The notes below the pieces were generated by a model, which saw nothing but the letters and a program-made list of their open reading frames with translations, did no database searches and was not told the DNA's origin. A DNA stretch of 62,502 bases from an uncultured Collinsella sp. (lineage in GTDB: Bacteria; Actinomycetota; Coriobacteriia; Coriobacteriales; Coriobacteriaceae). The position numbers and the translations under genes are program-made. Location: positions 1 through 62,502 of the forward strand of contig URCS01000002.1 in NCBI GenBank assembly GCA_900546455.1, given 5' to 3'. This document shows, piece after piece, positions 15,748 to 23,675 of the stretch. Position 1 is the stretch's first letter, and every line of letters starts with the position of its first letter.

Positions 15748-18561
15748 TTACCCCGTGTTCTGCAATCCTGCCGAGACGCCGGTCACAGTCGAAAGAATCA
15801 GGCTCATGTACTCGGCCTTCTTCTCCTCGGCCATCTCGTCCTGGTTCATACGCACCTCGCGAAGGGCGCGGACCTGGGCGATGGACAGGGCGTCGACGTA
15901 GGGGTTGCGCACGCGGACGGCGCAACCGAGCACGCGGCGACGCTGCAGCGGCCACTCATCACCGACGATGGCAAGGACCCACTTACGCGTGAGCTGCATC
16001 TCGGTGAAGACCTTCTCGGACAGATCCTGGCGATCGCCCAGGTGCAGATACATCTTGGCGATGCGCTGGTCGGTCTTGGCGATCGACATCTCGATGTTGT
16101 CGATAAAGGTGCGGAAGAACGGCCACTCCTGGTAGGCAGCCTTGAGCTGGTCAAGATCGCCAAGCTGCTCGCAGGCGGTGCCCAGACCGTACCAAGCGGC
16201 CAGGTTAATGCGCGCCTGGCTCCAGCTGAAGATCCACGGGATGGTACGCAGGTCGTCGAGCGACTTGGCACCCAAGCCGCGCTTGGCGGGACGCGAGCCG
16301 ATCGGCAGCAGACCGACCTCGGTCAGCGGCGTCACGGTCGAGAACCATGGCGTAAAGTCCTCGGTGTTCAGCAGGTCCAGATAGCGCTCGTGGCTTGCGG
16401 TGTTGAGCTTCTCGGCCATATCCCAGAACTTCTGCGTGGTCTCGGTGTTGGTCTTCTCGACACTCGGGGCCGACTGCAAAAGCGTTGCGGCAGCAACGGA
16501 CTCAACATGGCGCTGAGCCAGCGTGCGGTTACCGTAACGGGCAAAGATGACCTCGCCCTGCTCGGTAAGCTTAAAGAAGCAGTTGACCGAACCCTTGGGC
16601 TGCGCCAGCACGGCCTTGTTGGCCGGGCCGCCGCCACGGCCCACGGCACCGCCGCGACCGTGCATGAGCACCAGGTCGATATCGTTCTTCTCTGCCCACT
16701 TGGCGATGCGCTCCTGCGCGGAGTGCAGCGCGAGCATGGCCGTGGTAGGACCGGCATCCTTGGAAGAGTCGGAATAGCCCAGCATGACCTCCATGCGGCG
16801 GTTGGTCTGGGCAAGGCGCTTTTGCACCACGGGCAGCGTAAGCATCTGATCGAGCACGTCGACGCAGCCCTCGAGGTCCTCGAGCTGCTCGAACAACGGG
16901 ATCACGTCGAGCTCGGGGACATCCTCCTCGTGTGCAAAGGACAGGTGCGCCAGCTCAAAGACGTCGGCCACATGCTGAGCGCTCTTGGTAAACGAGATGA
17001 TGTAGCGGTGCGCCATCTTCTTGCCGTAGCGCTTTTGGATGGAGCCGATAGCGCGGAAGGTATCGATGACCTCGCGCGTCATGGGCTGCAGGTCGCCATG
17101 GATACCGTTCTCGTGGATATCCTTAAGGGCGCGGGCATGCACCACGGAGTGCTGACGGAACTCCATCTCGACCATATGGAAGCCGAAGGACTCGACCTGC
17201 CAGATGATGGTCTGGACCGGGCCGTAGGCAGCACGGACGGCACCGCAGGCGGCCAGCGAGCGCTGGACGACGCGCAGGTCCTCCAGGAACTCATCGGCGC
17301 TGTGGTACATGGTGTCGGTGATACGACGGACGGTGGCGTTCAGGCGGTCGGCCATGACGAGCATGACGGCGCGATGCGGCTCGTGCTCGGAGATCAGCTC
17401 GGCGCGGGCCGTGTAACGAGGGCTCATCTCGACCTGATGGTTCCACAGGTTAATGAGCTCGGCCGACGGCTTGCTGTAGGTAGCCTCGAGCGTGAGGTTG
17501 CGGCCGATGTGGCGGCACTTGTCCTCGAGCTTGAGCACCATGTGCGTAAAGTACTTGGCGGCGACCTCACGGCTCACCTTGGCGGTGACGTTGGGGTTAC
17601 CGTCGCGGTCGGAACCGATCCAGCTGCCGGGATGGAAGAACGCCGGGCACAGCGGCGGCACAGTACCGGCCTTGTCGCCCAGCACCCAATCGTCAAAACG
17701 ACGATAGATAACGGGGATAACGTCGAACAGCGTGTTATCGAAGATGTCGATGATGGTATCGGCTTCCTCGACCGGCGTGGGCTTCTTGAGCGCGATGGGA
17801 CTCGTACGCACCAGGGCGTCGATCTCCTGCAGCATATGGCGCTCGTTCTCCACCAGGTCGGAGCCGCCCAGACGCGGACGCTCCTCCAGCAGGTTGGAGA
17901 TACGGCGGATCTTGCCCTCGACGGCCTTACGACGGGCCTCGGTGGGATGTGCGGTAAAGACAGGGTGGAACTCGAGCTTGTCGAGCAGCTCGTTGGCACC
18001 CTCGACACCCAGCTCATTCACCAGCTGGTGATAGGCAACGGTAAGCTCGTTGGCAGGATCGACCTCGGTATCGGTCGACGCACCGGCCTCGCGCTCGCGC
18101 AGCTGCGCCACACGGTAGTTCTCCTCCGACAGGTTTGCCAGATGGAAAAAGCTCGTAAAGGCGCGAACGATGACCTGCTGCTTATCGAGCGGCAGGCTGT
18201 CGATCAAATCGACGACCTCACGAAATGCCACGGCAGTGGGCTCGTCGGCGGTGGGCACGCCCTGCTCGTCGACGGCTTCGTCGGCAGCGCAGGTACCGGG
18301 GTTGCCGGCATTGACCACAATCTCGGCTGTCAAAATCTTGTCGAACAGGTCCGCGATCTCGGGATCATACTCGCTAAGCACACGGCGCTCCAGGCGCAAG
18401 AACAGCGCCAGATTGTCGCGCAGCTCCTCGGGGATCTCGATCTCGGCGAGACGCTCCCTGGACTCGGCATTCGAGCCGATTCGGTTAACGAGGCGGTTGA
18501 CCACGGCAGCGACGCGCGCCGCGGCTTCGGGTACAGACTGGTTGCTTAGGTTCTCAGCCAC
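15748..18561 (-). CDS. ppc: Phosphoenolpyruvate carboxylase
   Basis: The protein of about 937 residues carboxylates phosphoenolpyruvate to oxaloacetate, refilling the C4 pool. Signatures in order: catalytic-His motif VFTAHPTEARR (about residue 204), GSDRDGNPNVT (about 310), MLGYSDSSKDAG (about 596), the glycine-rich loop HGRGGAVGRGGGP (about 645) and the invariant carboxy-terminal NTG. GTG 18561 is preferred because GGGAGG lies 4 nt upstream, whereas ATG 18573 has AAGGAGG only 1 nt away. The two differ by four residues, so this choice is weak. It is monocistronic, with its own consensus -10 and palindrome N2 at the end. In an anaerobic fermenter it would feed succinate and aspartate formation. 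Confidence 0.95.
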   Translation of the reverse strand: MAENLSNQSVPEAAARVAAVVNRLVNRIGSNAESRERLAEIEIPEELRDNLALFLRLERRVLSEYDPEIADLFDKILTAEIVVNAGNPGTCAADEAVDEQGVPTADEPTAVAFREVVDLIDSLPLDKQQVIVRAFTSFFHLANLSEENYRVAQLREREAGASTDTEVDPANELTVAYHQLVNELGVEGANELLDKLEFHPVFTAHPTEARRKAVEGKIRRISNLLEERPRLGGSDLVENERHMLQEIDALVRTSPIALKKPTPVEEADTIIDIFDNTLFDVIPVIYRRFDDWVLGDKAGTVPPLCPAFFHPGSWIGSDRDGNPNVTAKVSREVAAKYFTHMVLKLEDKCRHIGRNLTLEATYSKPSAELINLWNHQVEMSPRYTARAELISEHEPHRAVMLVMADRLNATVRRITDTMYHSADEFLEDLRVVQRSLAACGAVRAAYGPVQTIIWQVESFGFHMVEMEFRQHSVVHARALKDIHENGIHGDLQPMTREVIDTFRAIGSIQKRYGKKMAHRYIISFTKSAQHVADVFELAHLSFAHEEDVPELDVIPLFEQLEDLEGCVDVLDQMLTLPVVQKRLAQTNRRMEVMLGYSDSSKDAGPTTAMLALHSAQERIAKWAEKNDIDLVLMHGRGGAVGRGGGPANKAVLAQPKGSVNCFFKLTEQGEVIFARYGNRTLAQRHVESVAAATLLQSAPSVEKTNTETTQKFWDMAEKLNTASHERYLDLLNTEDFTPWFSTVTPLTEVGLLPIGSRPAKRGLGAKSLDDLRTIPWIFSWSQARINLAAWYGLGTACEQLGDLDQLKAAYQEWPFFRTFIDNIEMSIAKTDQRIAKMYLHLGDRQDLSEKVFTEMQLTRKWVLAIVGDEWPLQRRRVLGCAVRVRNPYVDALSIAQVRALREVRMNQDEMAEEKKAEYMSLILSTVTGVSAGLQNTG

Positions 18562-18605
18562 GTTTCCTCCCATTCCTCCTTCTATGCACGTAACATGCGG
18601 TATTC

Positions 18606-18665
18606 ATTATAGGCGCTTGAGAAATACTTTCGACACTGATTGCGCTTTACCACACAAAAGTATTT
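18606..18665 (-). promoter_or_regulatory. ppc promoter with flanking inverted repeat
   Basis: The minus strand carries a perfect TATAAT (18611-18606), 44 bp upstream of the ppc start, without a good -35. Instead AAATACTTT (18657-18665 read on minus) and AAAGTATTT (18622-18630) form a 9-bp inverted repeat spaced 26 bp. The nearer arm covers the region about 10-19 bp upstream of the -10. This arrangement suggests regulator binding, but no regulator is identified. Confidence 0.5.
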
Positions 18666-18725
18666 TCTGCATTGCAAAGGTTTTTGCCCTAAATGGTCGT
18701 ATTTCTCGGTGGGCGGCATACGTAA

Positions 18726-18761
18726 ACGGGGGCATTCCGCATAAAAGCGAAACACCCCCGT
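18726..18761 (-). terminator. hisS terminator
   Basis: ACGGGGGTGTTTCGC pairs with GCGGAATGCCCCCGT (two imperfect positions) on the minus strand around a short T-rich loop, followed by TTTACG. It lies about 60 bp past the hisS stop. Confidence 0.7.
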
Positions 18762-18818
18762 AACAATCGCTCTCCATGAGCAGGGCACGTTAGCAGGCCC
18801 GAAGCTCAAAAAGATGCG

Positions 18819-20132
18819 CTACAGGCGCTCGCGAACCGCCTCGACGACGTTGTCCAGATCGGCGAGCACCTCGTCATGGCTCTGCATGTCGCGCACTTTG
18901 ACCTTGCCGGCGGCAAGCTCGTCGCCACCCAGGACCAAGATGAGCTTGGCGCCTACCTTATCGGCTTGCTTAAACTGGGCCTTGAGCGAACGACCCTGAT
19001 AGTCGGCCTCGGTCACGATACCTGCGGCGCGAAGCTCCTGCGTAATGGCAAAGACGTTCTGACGCAGCTCCTTGCCGGCGTTGGCGACATAGACGCACGG
19101 GGCCTCATCGGCACCCAAATCGCTGCCAAAGGCCTGCAGGGCCAGCAGGGCGCGCTCAAAACCGACAGCAAAGCCGACGCCCGCCGTGGGCTTGCCACCC
19201 TCGAGCTCGACCAGGCCATCGTAGCGGCCGCCGCCGCCGATGGAGCCGACGCCGGCGCCAGGGGCCTCGACCTCAAAGACAGTACGGGTGTAGTAGTCCA
19301 GGCCGCGCACCAAGGTGGGATCCTCGACATACTCGATACCGGCGGCATCCAGATAGCGCTTGACCTGCTCGTAGTGCTCGCGGCACTCATCGCACAGGTT
19401 GTCACCCATCAGCGGAGCCTCGGCCATGATCTCGCGGCAGTGGTCGTTCTTGCAGTCGAAGGCACGCAGCGGGTTGAGCTCGGCGCGCTCGCGGCACTCG
19501 TCACACATCTCGTCTGCGTGATCGAGGATGAACTGCTTGACCTGCTCGCGGTAAGCCGGACGGCACTGGGCGTCACCCATCGAGTTGATGAGCAGACGAA
19601 GCTTGGAAAGATCGAAGCCCAGGCGCTTGTAGAACTCCATGAGCATGATGATGCACTCGGCGTCTGCCGCCGGATCGGGAGCGCCGAGCCACTCGATGCC
19701 CACCTGGTGGAACTGGCGCAGGCGGCCCTTCTGGGGACGCTCGCCGCGGAACATGGCCTCGGCGTAGTAAGCCTTAAACGGCGTGGAGCCCTGGGGCACC
19801 AGATTGTTCTCGACGACGGCGCGCACCACGCCGGCCGTGCCCTCGGGGCGAAGTGCCAGGCGCTGCTTGGGCTTGAGTTTGGTGTCGGTGCCCTCGGTAA
19901 AGACGCGCTCCAGGTTGGCACCGCTGAACACGCGGAACATTTCCTTGCGCACGACGTCGGTCGACTGGCCGATACCGTGGACAAACACGTCAACCTGCTC
20001 GATCGCGGGCGTCTCGATGGGTTTAAAACCAAACGGCTCGAACACGCCGGCCGCAATCTGCTGCATCTTTTGCCAGGCGCGCATCTCGGCGCCGATAAGG
20101 TCGCGGGTTCCCTCCGCCTTCTGTGCCTGCAT
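18819..20132 (-). CDS. hisS: Histidyl-tRNA synthetase
   Basis: The 437-residue class II synthetase begins with the family signature KAEGTRDLIG. Motif 2 is EAMFRGERPQKGRLRQFHQ near residue 125. The two histidine-binding motifs are LVRGLDYYTRTVFE (about 278) and GGRYDGLVE (about 303). The carboxy-terminal anticodon-binding domain starts near residue 345. Cysteine pairs in CDECRERAELNPLRAFDCK (about 218) and CDECREH (about 250) suggest a structural metal site in the insertion. ATG 20132 has AAAGG at 9 nt; the longer frame starts at an upstream TTG without support. Note that aspS, often next to hisS, is 10 kb away here. Confidence 0.96.
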   Translation of the reverse strand: MQAQKAEGTRDLIGAEMRAWQKMQQIAAGVFEPFGFKPIETPAIEQVDVFVHGIGQSTDVVRKEMFRVFSGANLERVFTEGTDTKLKPKQRLALRPEGTAGVVRAVVENNLVPQGSTPFKAYYAEAMFRGERPQKGRLRQFHQVGIEWLGAPDPAADAECIIMLMEFYKRLGFDLSKLRLLINSMGDAQCRPAYREQVKQFILDHADEMCDECRERAELNPLRAFDCKNDHCREIMAEAPLMGDNLCDECREHYEQVKRYLDAAGIEYVEDPTLVRGLDYYTRTVFEVEAPGAGVGSIGGGGRYDGLVELEGGKPTAGVGFAVGFERALLALQAFGSDLGADEAPCVYVANAGKELRQNVFAITQELRAAGIVTEADYQGRSLKAQFKQADKVGAKLILVLGGDELAAGKVKVRDMQSHDEVLADLDNVVEAVRERL

Positions 20133-20196
20133 GGGCAAACACCTTTCTTTTGTATCGCGTCATAGGTAGTGGACATTATACGGCACAAAGCAGCAA

Positions 20197-20258
20197 CGCG
20201 GCGGCGCGCCTGACCGAACGAGGGTATGGGGACTCGTTCGGCCAGACGCGCCGCCGCG
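20197..20258. repeat. Long GC-rich palindrome upstream of hisS (N3)
   Basis: A perfect 12-bp outer stem (CGCGGCGGCGCG 20197-20208 / 20247-20258) continues, with single mismatches, into CTG/CAG and a 9-bp inner stem (CCGAACGAG 20214-20222 / CTCGTTCGG 20233-20241). It lies downstream of the truncated MFS gene and 65 bp upstream of the hisS start. There is no U-run. Confidence 0.85.
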
Positions 20259-20294
20259 GACGAAGCGGACAAGCGGCGATGCGCTTTGGCCTAC

Positions 20295-20744
20295 CTACTC
20301 CCCCGCCACGCTCGCGCGCAGCTTGGCGGCGATGGGCTCGGATGCCAGCAGGAACACGAGCATGACCACGGAGCACGCCAGGCACACGATCCAGGTGCTC
20401 GCAAAGGAGCCCGAGACGGCAAAGAGCACATAGACCTGCCAAAGCTCACCCACAAAGCTCATGCCCGCGAGCACCGTCGAGGTGGCGATAACGGTAAGCG
20501 AGCCCAATACGCGGCCACTCACCTTATCGGCAACATGGCCGATAACGAGCGAACCCACGACACTCACCACGGTGGAGATGGCATTGGAGATGTTGTACTG
20601 CGCAAGGGAAATGCCCAGGTCGCTGACGATCAGCGGCTGGAACAGGCTCATGCAGTTGACGAAAATCGTGTAGCACGTGGCCATGATCACGAAGCCGGAG
20701 GTCACAACGAGCCAGCCGGGGAAGAACTTACGCTGCTGGGACAT
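20295..20744 (-). pseudogene. MFS transporter with internal deletion
   Basis: The 149-residue frame starts like an oxalate/formate-antiporter-type major facilitator (FFPGWLVVTSGFVIMATCYT, then CMSLFQPLIVSDLGISLAQY), with about four membrane helices. Near residue 116 it jumps from VLFAVSGSFAS directly into TWIVCLACSVVMLVFLLASE, which looks like the last helix and tail of the same kind of protein. Normal members have about 400 residues and 12 helices, so roughly 270 residues are missing in frame. The start is intact (AAGGAG, 4 nt, ATG 20744). A functional small membrane protein cannot be excluded, but a decayed transporter is the simplest reading. Confidence 0.7.
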
Positions 20745-20784
20745 ACTGCTCCTTATTTAACAAACGAATAGCCGGCGCCGGGCG

Positions 20785-20874
20785 CCGGTAGTGCCCAAGA
20801 TTGCCTTGAAAGACAAGGGCATAGGCCTTACGGCCATGCCCGCAGGCTTGAAAGGCAAGGTTGGGTGCTACCGG
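20785..20874 (-). terminator. Nested palindrome/terminator of the M20 amidohydrolase (N4)
   Basis: CCGGTAG (20785-20791) pairs with CTACCGG (20868-20874). Further steps are CCCAA/TTGGG, TTGCCTT/AAGGCAA, AAG/CTT and the inner GGGCAT (20817-20822) / ATGCCC (20836-20841), which is followed by TTGTCTTT on the minus strand. The right outer arm contains the M20 gene's stop codon. Confidence 0.8.
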
Positions 20875-22163
20875 TGGTCGGCGATATAGCCCAAAGCGAC
20901 GGCGGTATAGGCCGCGGCACCGAGGGGAAGCTCGGCATCGTTAAAACGTGCCTTGGGATGGTGCTGGGCAAAGTGTTCGTCCGTGTCGGTTACGGCCGCG
21001 CCCACGGTAAAGTACGCACTCGGAATCTCGCTCGAGATAAGCGCGAAGTCTTCACTCGCCATGGCATGGAAAAGCGGCAAGAAAGCCGCCTTGGGCAGCA
21101 CTGCGCCCACGTAGCCAAGCGACGCCTGGGTCATATCGCTGTCGAGTACAAGCGGCGGAACATCCGAAAGCGTCTCGATGGTCGCCGGCGTACGATATGT
21201 TGCAGCAACGCCGTTAACGACCTCGGCGATGCGGGTCTTGAGGTGAGCCATGAGCTCAACATCAAAGCCGCGCAGCGTTCCCTCGAGCACGCAGGTGTCG
21301 GGGATGACGTTGGCCGCCAGGCCGCCAGCAAACTTACCGACGGTAAGTGCGACCTCCTTGGCCGCCGGCACTTCGCGAGCGATGAGCTCCTGAAGCGCCA
21401 GATGCACATGGACGCCGGCCGTGATGGGGTCGATGCAAATCTCGGGGCTCGAGCCATGGCCGCCCTTGCCCTGAAGCGTGATGCGAAAACCGTACACGCC
21501 CGAGAGCGCCGGGCTGCCGTAGAGCACCAGGCCAAGCGGCGACTGGCTGTTGACATGCATGGCAAAGGCCGCCTGAGGGCGCGGGTTCTGCAGCAGACCG
21601 TCGGCGATGGCGGCGCGGGCGCCCTCGAAGGTCTCCTCGCCCGGCTGGAACAGCAACTTCACCGTGGCGTTGGCCTCCACAAGCTCGGCCTCGCGGGCCT
21701 TGAGCAAACGGGCCGCACCGAGCAGGGCCGTCGCGTGCATATCGTGGCCGCAGGCATGCATGCAACCGTTGGTGGAAGCGAAAGGCTCGCCCGATTCCTC
21801 GGCAACGGGCAGCGCATCCATGTCGCCGCGCAGCATAACGACCGTACCGGCCTGTTCGTCCGCGCAGACGCCATTGCCCTGGGCCGCGGCGGCACCGGCG
21901 CCGACAAGGCCCACAACGCAGGAACCATCGACGAGCGTGGTATGGGGGATGTCCATCTCGTCCAGACGTGCCTGGATATAGGCAGACGTCTGCGGAAGAT
22001 TGTTACCGAGCTCGGGCATCTGGTGTAGATCGTGTCGCCACGCAGCGAGCTCGTCTGCAAAAGCCTGAGCTTCTGCGACAAGACCGTCACCGATAGCGGT
22101 CTGCGCCGCTGCGGTAGCCTGAGGCGCTGGTTGCGGTTGAAAATCGGACAGAGCTGGTGCCAT
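20868..22163 (-). CDS. M20-family amidohydrolase/carboxypeptidase
   Basis: The 431-residue zinc peptidase-like protein is of the IAA-amino acid hydrolase/HipO type (M20D). Metal-binding pieces are visible: WRHDLHQMPEL (about residue 42), MRGDMDALPV (about 112), HACGHDMHATALLG (about 134) and the Glu pair in FQPGEETFEGA (about 171). The dimerisation lid GKGGHGSSPE is near residue 220. Such enzymes split N-acyl amino acids or aminobenzoyl-glutamate; the substrate is not readable. ATG 22163 (MAPALSDF) has GGAGG at 6 nt. The long extra amino terminus of the open frame overlaps the EamA gene's terminator and is rejected. Whether it works with the EamA exporter 117 bp upstream is unknown. Confidence 0.9.
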   Translation of the reverse strand: MAPALSDFQPQPAPQATAAAQTAIGDGLVAEAQAFADELAAWRHDLHQMPELGNNLPQTSAYIQARLDEMDIPHTTLVDGSCVVGLVGAGAAAAQGNGVCADEQAGTVVMLRGDMDALPVAEESGEPFASTNGCMHACGHDMHATALLGAARLLKAREAELVEANATVKLLFQPGEETFEGARAAIADGLLQNPRPQAAFAMHVNSQSPLGLVLYGSPALSGVYGFRITLQGKGGHGSSPEICIDPITAGVHVHLALQELIAREVPAAKEVALTVGKFAGGLAANVIPDTCVLEGTLRGFDVELMAHLKTRIAEVVNGVAATYRTPATIETLSDVPPLVLDSDMTQASLGYVGAVLPKAAFLPLFHAMASEDFALISSEIPSAYFTVGAAVTDTDEHFAQHHPKARFNDAELPLGAAAYTAVALGYIADHR

Positions 22164-22248
22164 AGATGCCCTCCAGTAACGTTTTTGCAGCACGCACTTT
22201 GATAGCGTAAAGTGCAAGGCACAACTGTAAGGGCATGACATAAAAAAT

Positions 22249-22267
22249 GCCGCCCTGGGAGGGCGGC
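22249..22267 (-). terminator. Terminator of the EamA gene
   Basis: GCCGCCC / GGGCGGC with a short loop, followed on the minus strand by ATTTTTTA. It begins 13 bp past the EamA stop and 86 bp before the M20 start. Confidence 0.9.
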
Positions 22268-22279
22268 GCAACAAGTTGT

Positions 22280-23263
22280 TTACAATTGCGGGTGTGATTT
22301 TCGGCGCAAGAAATCGAAATGCGTCTCGCTCAAGATAATCGACAGGAAGATGAGCGCGAAGCCGACGAGCAGACGCGAGGTGAGCGCCTCCCCCATCAAC
22401 AGCACCGAAAACAACACACCCGAAGGCGACTCCATCGAAAGGAGCAGCGAGCCCGTCGAGGCCGGGACGTGCGCCAAGCCGACGTTTTGGATGAGCAGCG
22501 CCACACACGTGCAGCCCACCGAGAGAAAGGCCATTACGCCGATAAAGCTCGGCGTCCACACGGACAGAGGCGCCTGGGTCTCGAATAGCAGCGACGAGAT
22601 CAGGCTCAGCACGCCGTTGCCCACAAACATCCAAAACGTGATGACGTTGATGTCCATCTTGCGGCCGTACTTGGCGGTCACCGCCATCTGGATGGCAAAG
22701 AAGACCGCGCCGCCCAGTGTGATGACATCGCCGACATTGAACTCGACGCTATCGAGCGCCACCAGGCCAATGCCCGCCAGGCACAGCAACGCGGCGCCCA
22801 AGTTGTAACGGGTAAGCTTTTCGCCGCTTAGGACGTAGCTCGCAAACGGCACGAGGATGCAATAGGTACCCGTCAAAAATGCACTCTTGCCCGCCGTGGT
22901 CTGTGCCAGGCCAATCGTCTGCAAACCGTAGGCACCCCACATGAGCGCGCCCATGCCAAGCCCGACGATTAGGTTGCGGGCATTGAAATGAGCGATGATG
23001 CGTTTGTGGAAGATGACGAACATAACCAGCGAAGCCGGGAGGAAGCGAACGTAGAGCAGCTCGAACACCGGAATGGTATCGAGCGCATCCTTCATGGTGG
23101 TGAAGGAATAGCCCCAGATGACCGCTATCGAAAGCAGCAAGACCTTCCAGAACAGCGGCGAGCGTGCGCCGGCACCGCGAGAGGCGCCGCCGGCACCCAA
23201 GTCTTCGCGGGCCACAGGGCTGTCGGGCAAGTTTTCGATTTCGTTGGCAGCGTATTGGGCCAT
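22280..23263 (-). CDS. EamA/DMT-superfamily transporter
   Basis: The 327-residue protein has a hydrophilic amino terminus (about 35 residues) and then ten membrane segments in two EamA repeats (first about 36-175, second about 180-315). The first begins LLSIAVIWGYSFTTMKDAL and the second GDVITLGGAVFFAIQMAVTA. These drug/metabolite-type carriers usually export amino acids or metabolites. The substrate is unknown. ATG 23263 is preceded by GAGG at 7 nt. Upstream lies a terminator-like hairpin only 76 bp away, just after a plausible promoter (see that entry). Its own terminator separates it from the M20 gene. Confidence 0.88.
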   Translation of the reverse strand: MAQYAANEIENLPDSPVAREDLGAGGASRGAGARSPLFWKVLLLSIAVIWGYSFTTMKDALDTIPVFELLYVRFLPASLVMFVIFHKRIIAHFNARNLIVGLGMGALMWGAYGLQTIGLAQTTAGKSAFLTGTYCILVPFASYVLSGEKLTRYNLGAALLCLAGIGLVALDSVEFNVGDVITLGGAVFFAIQMAVTAKYGRKMDINVITFWMFVGNGVLSLISSLLFETQAPLSVWTPSFIGVMAFLSVGCTCVALLIQNVGLAHVPASTGSLLLSMESPSGVLFSVLLMGEALTSRLLVGFALIFLSIILSETHFDFLRRKSHPQL

Positions 23264-23339
23264 GGAACGTCCTCACACTCAAACTGGGCGTGGTGTCCGC
23301 ACGCGTATGGCTGCGTGCCGCCTCATGGTCAAATAAAAA

Positions 23340-23401
23340 CGGGGCGCACCGGACCCCCGGCACGCCCCGCTACTGTAGCAACAACCAAGCAACCCGTGCA
23401 A
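23340..23401 (-). promoter_or_regulatory. Promoter followed at once by a terminator-like hairpin (possible attenuator of EamA gene)
   Basis: On the minus strand TTGCAC (23401-23396), an 18-bp spacer and TACAGT (23377-23372) form a promoter candidate. The expected transcription start falls directly before the hairpin CGGGGCG (23363-23369 read on minus) / CGCCCCG (23346-23340), with inner CCGG pairs and a TTTTTA tail. The coding region starts 76 bp further. It could instead simply be a terminator for read-through from upstream. Confidence 0.45.
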
Positions 23402-23457
23402 TCCAGCCCACTAAAGTACCGACTTGAATAACCTCGATGTCCCGCCAACGTCAGCGA

Positions 23458-23618
23458 AAACGGCCCCAAGCGAGCAAGGTGACGTGAAATGAAAGGGCGC
23501 TGACCTTCTGGTCGCGCCCTTGAAATTGAACGTCAGATTGCCGCTTGGGGCCGTTTGCAGCGTCGAGCGGTTACGCGGTTTGGTAAAACCGCGTAACTTA
23601 ATAATTTCACGTCACCTT
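23458..23618. repeat. Nested palindrome plus hairpin module downstream of YhgE-like gene (N5)
   Basis: The outer stem AAACGGCCCCAAGCG (23458-23472) pairs with 23542-23556. The middle stem is TGACGT (23480-23485 / 23530-23535). The inner stem AAGGGCGC (23493-23500) / GCGCCCTT (23514-23521) is closed by GACC-TTCT-GGTC. Next comes the hairpin GTTACGCGGTTT (23570-23581) / AAACCGCGTAAC (23586-23597). AAGGTGACGTGAAAT at 23476-23490 also pairs with 23604-23618, an alternative long-range fold. Confidence 0.85.
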
Positions 23619-23675
23619 GGCGCAAATGCGGCTCGCTCGCTGGCATTGCCGCAACATCGGCATTTACACGCTGGA

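Noticed and set aside
16042..18549. 835-codon plus-strand frame over ppc, and similar antisense frames over ebgA, hisS, metG and htpG
   Set aside because: Same reason: shadows of real genes. None has a ribosome site together with protein-like composition.
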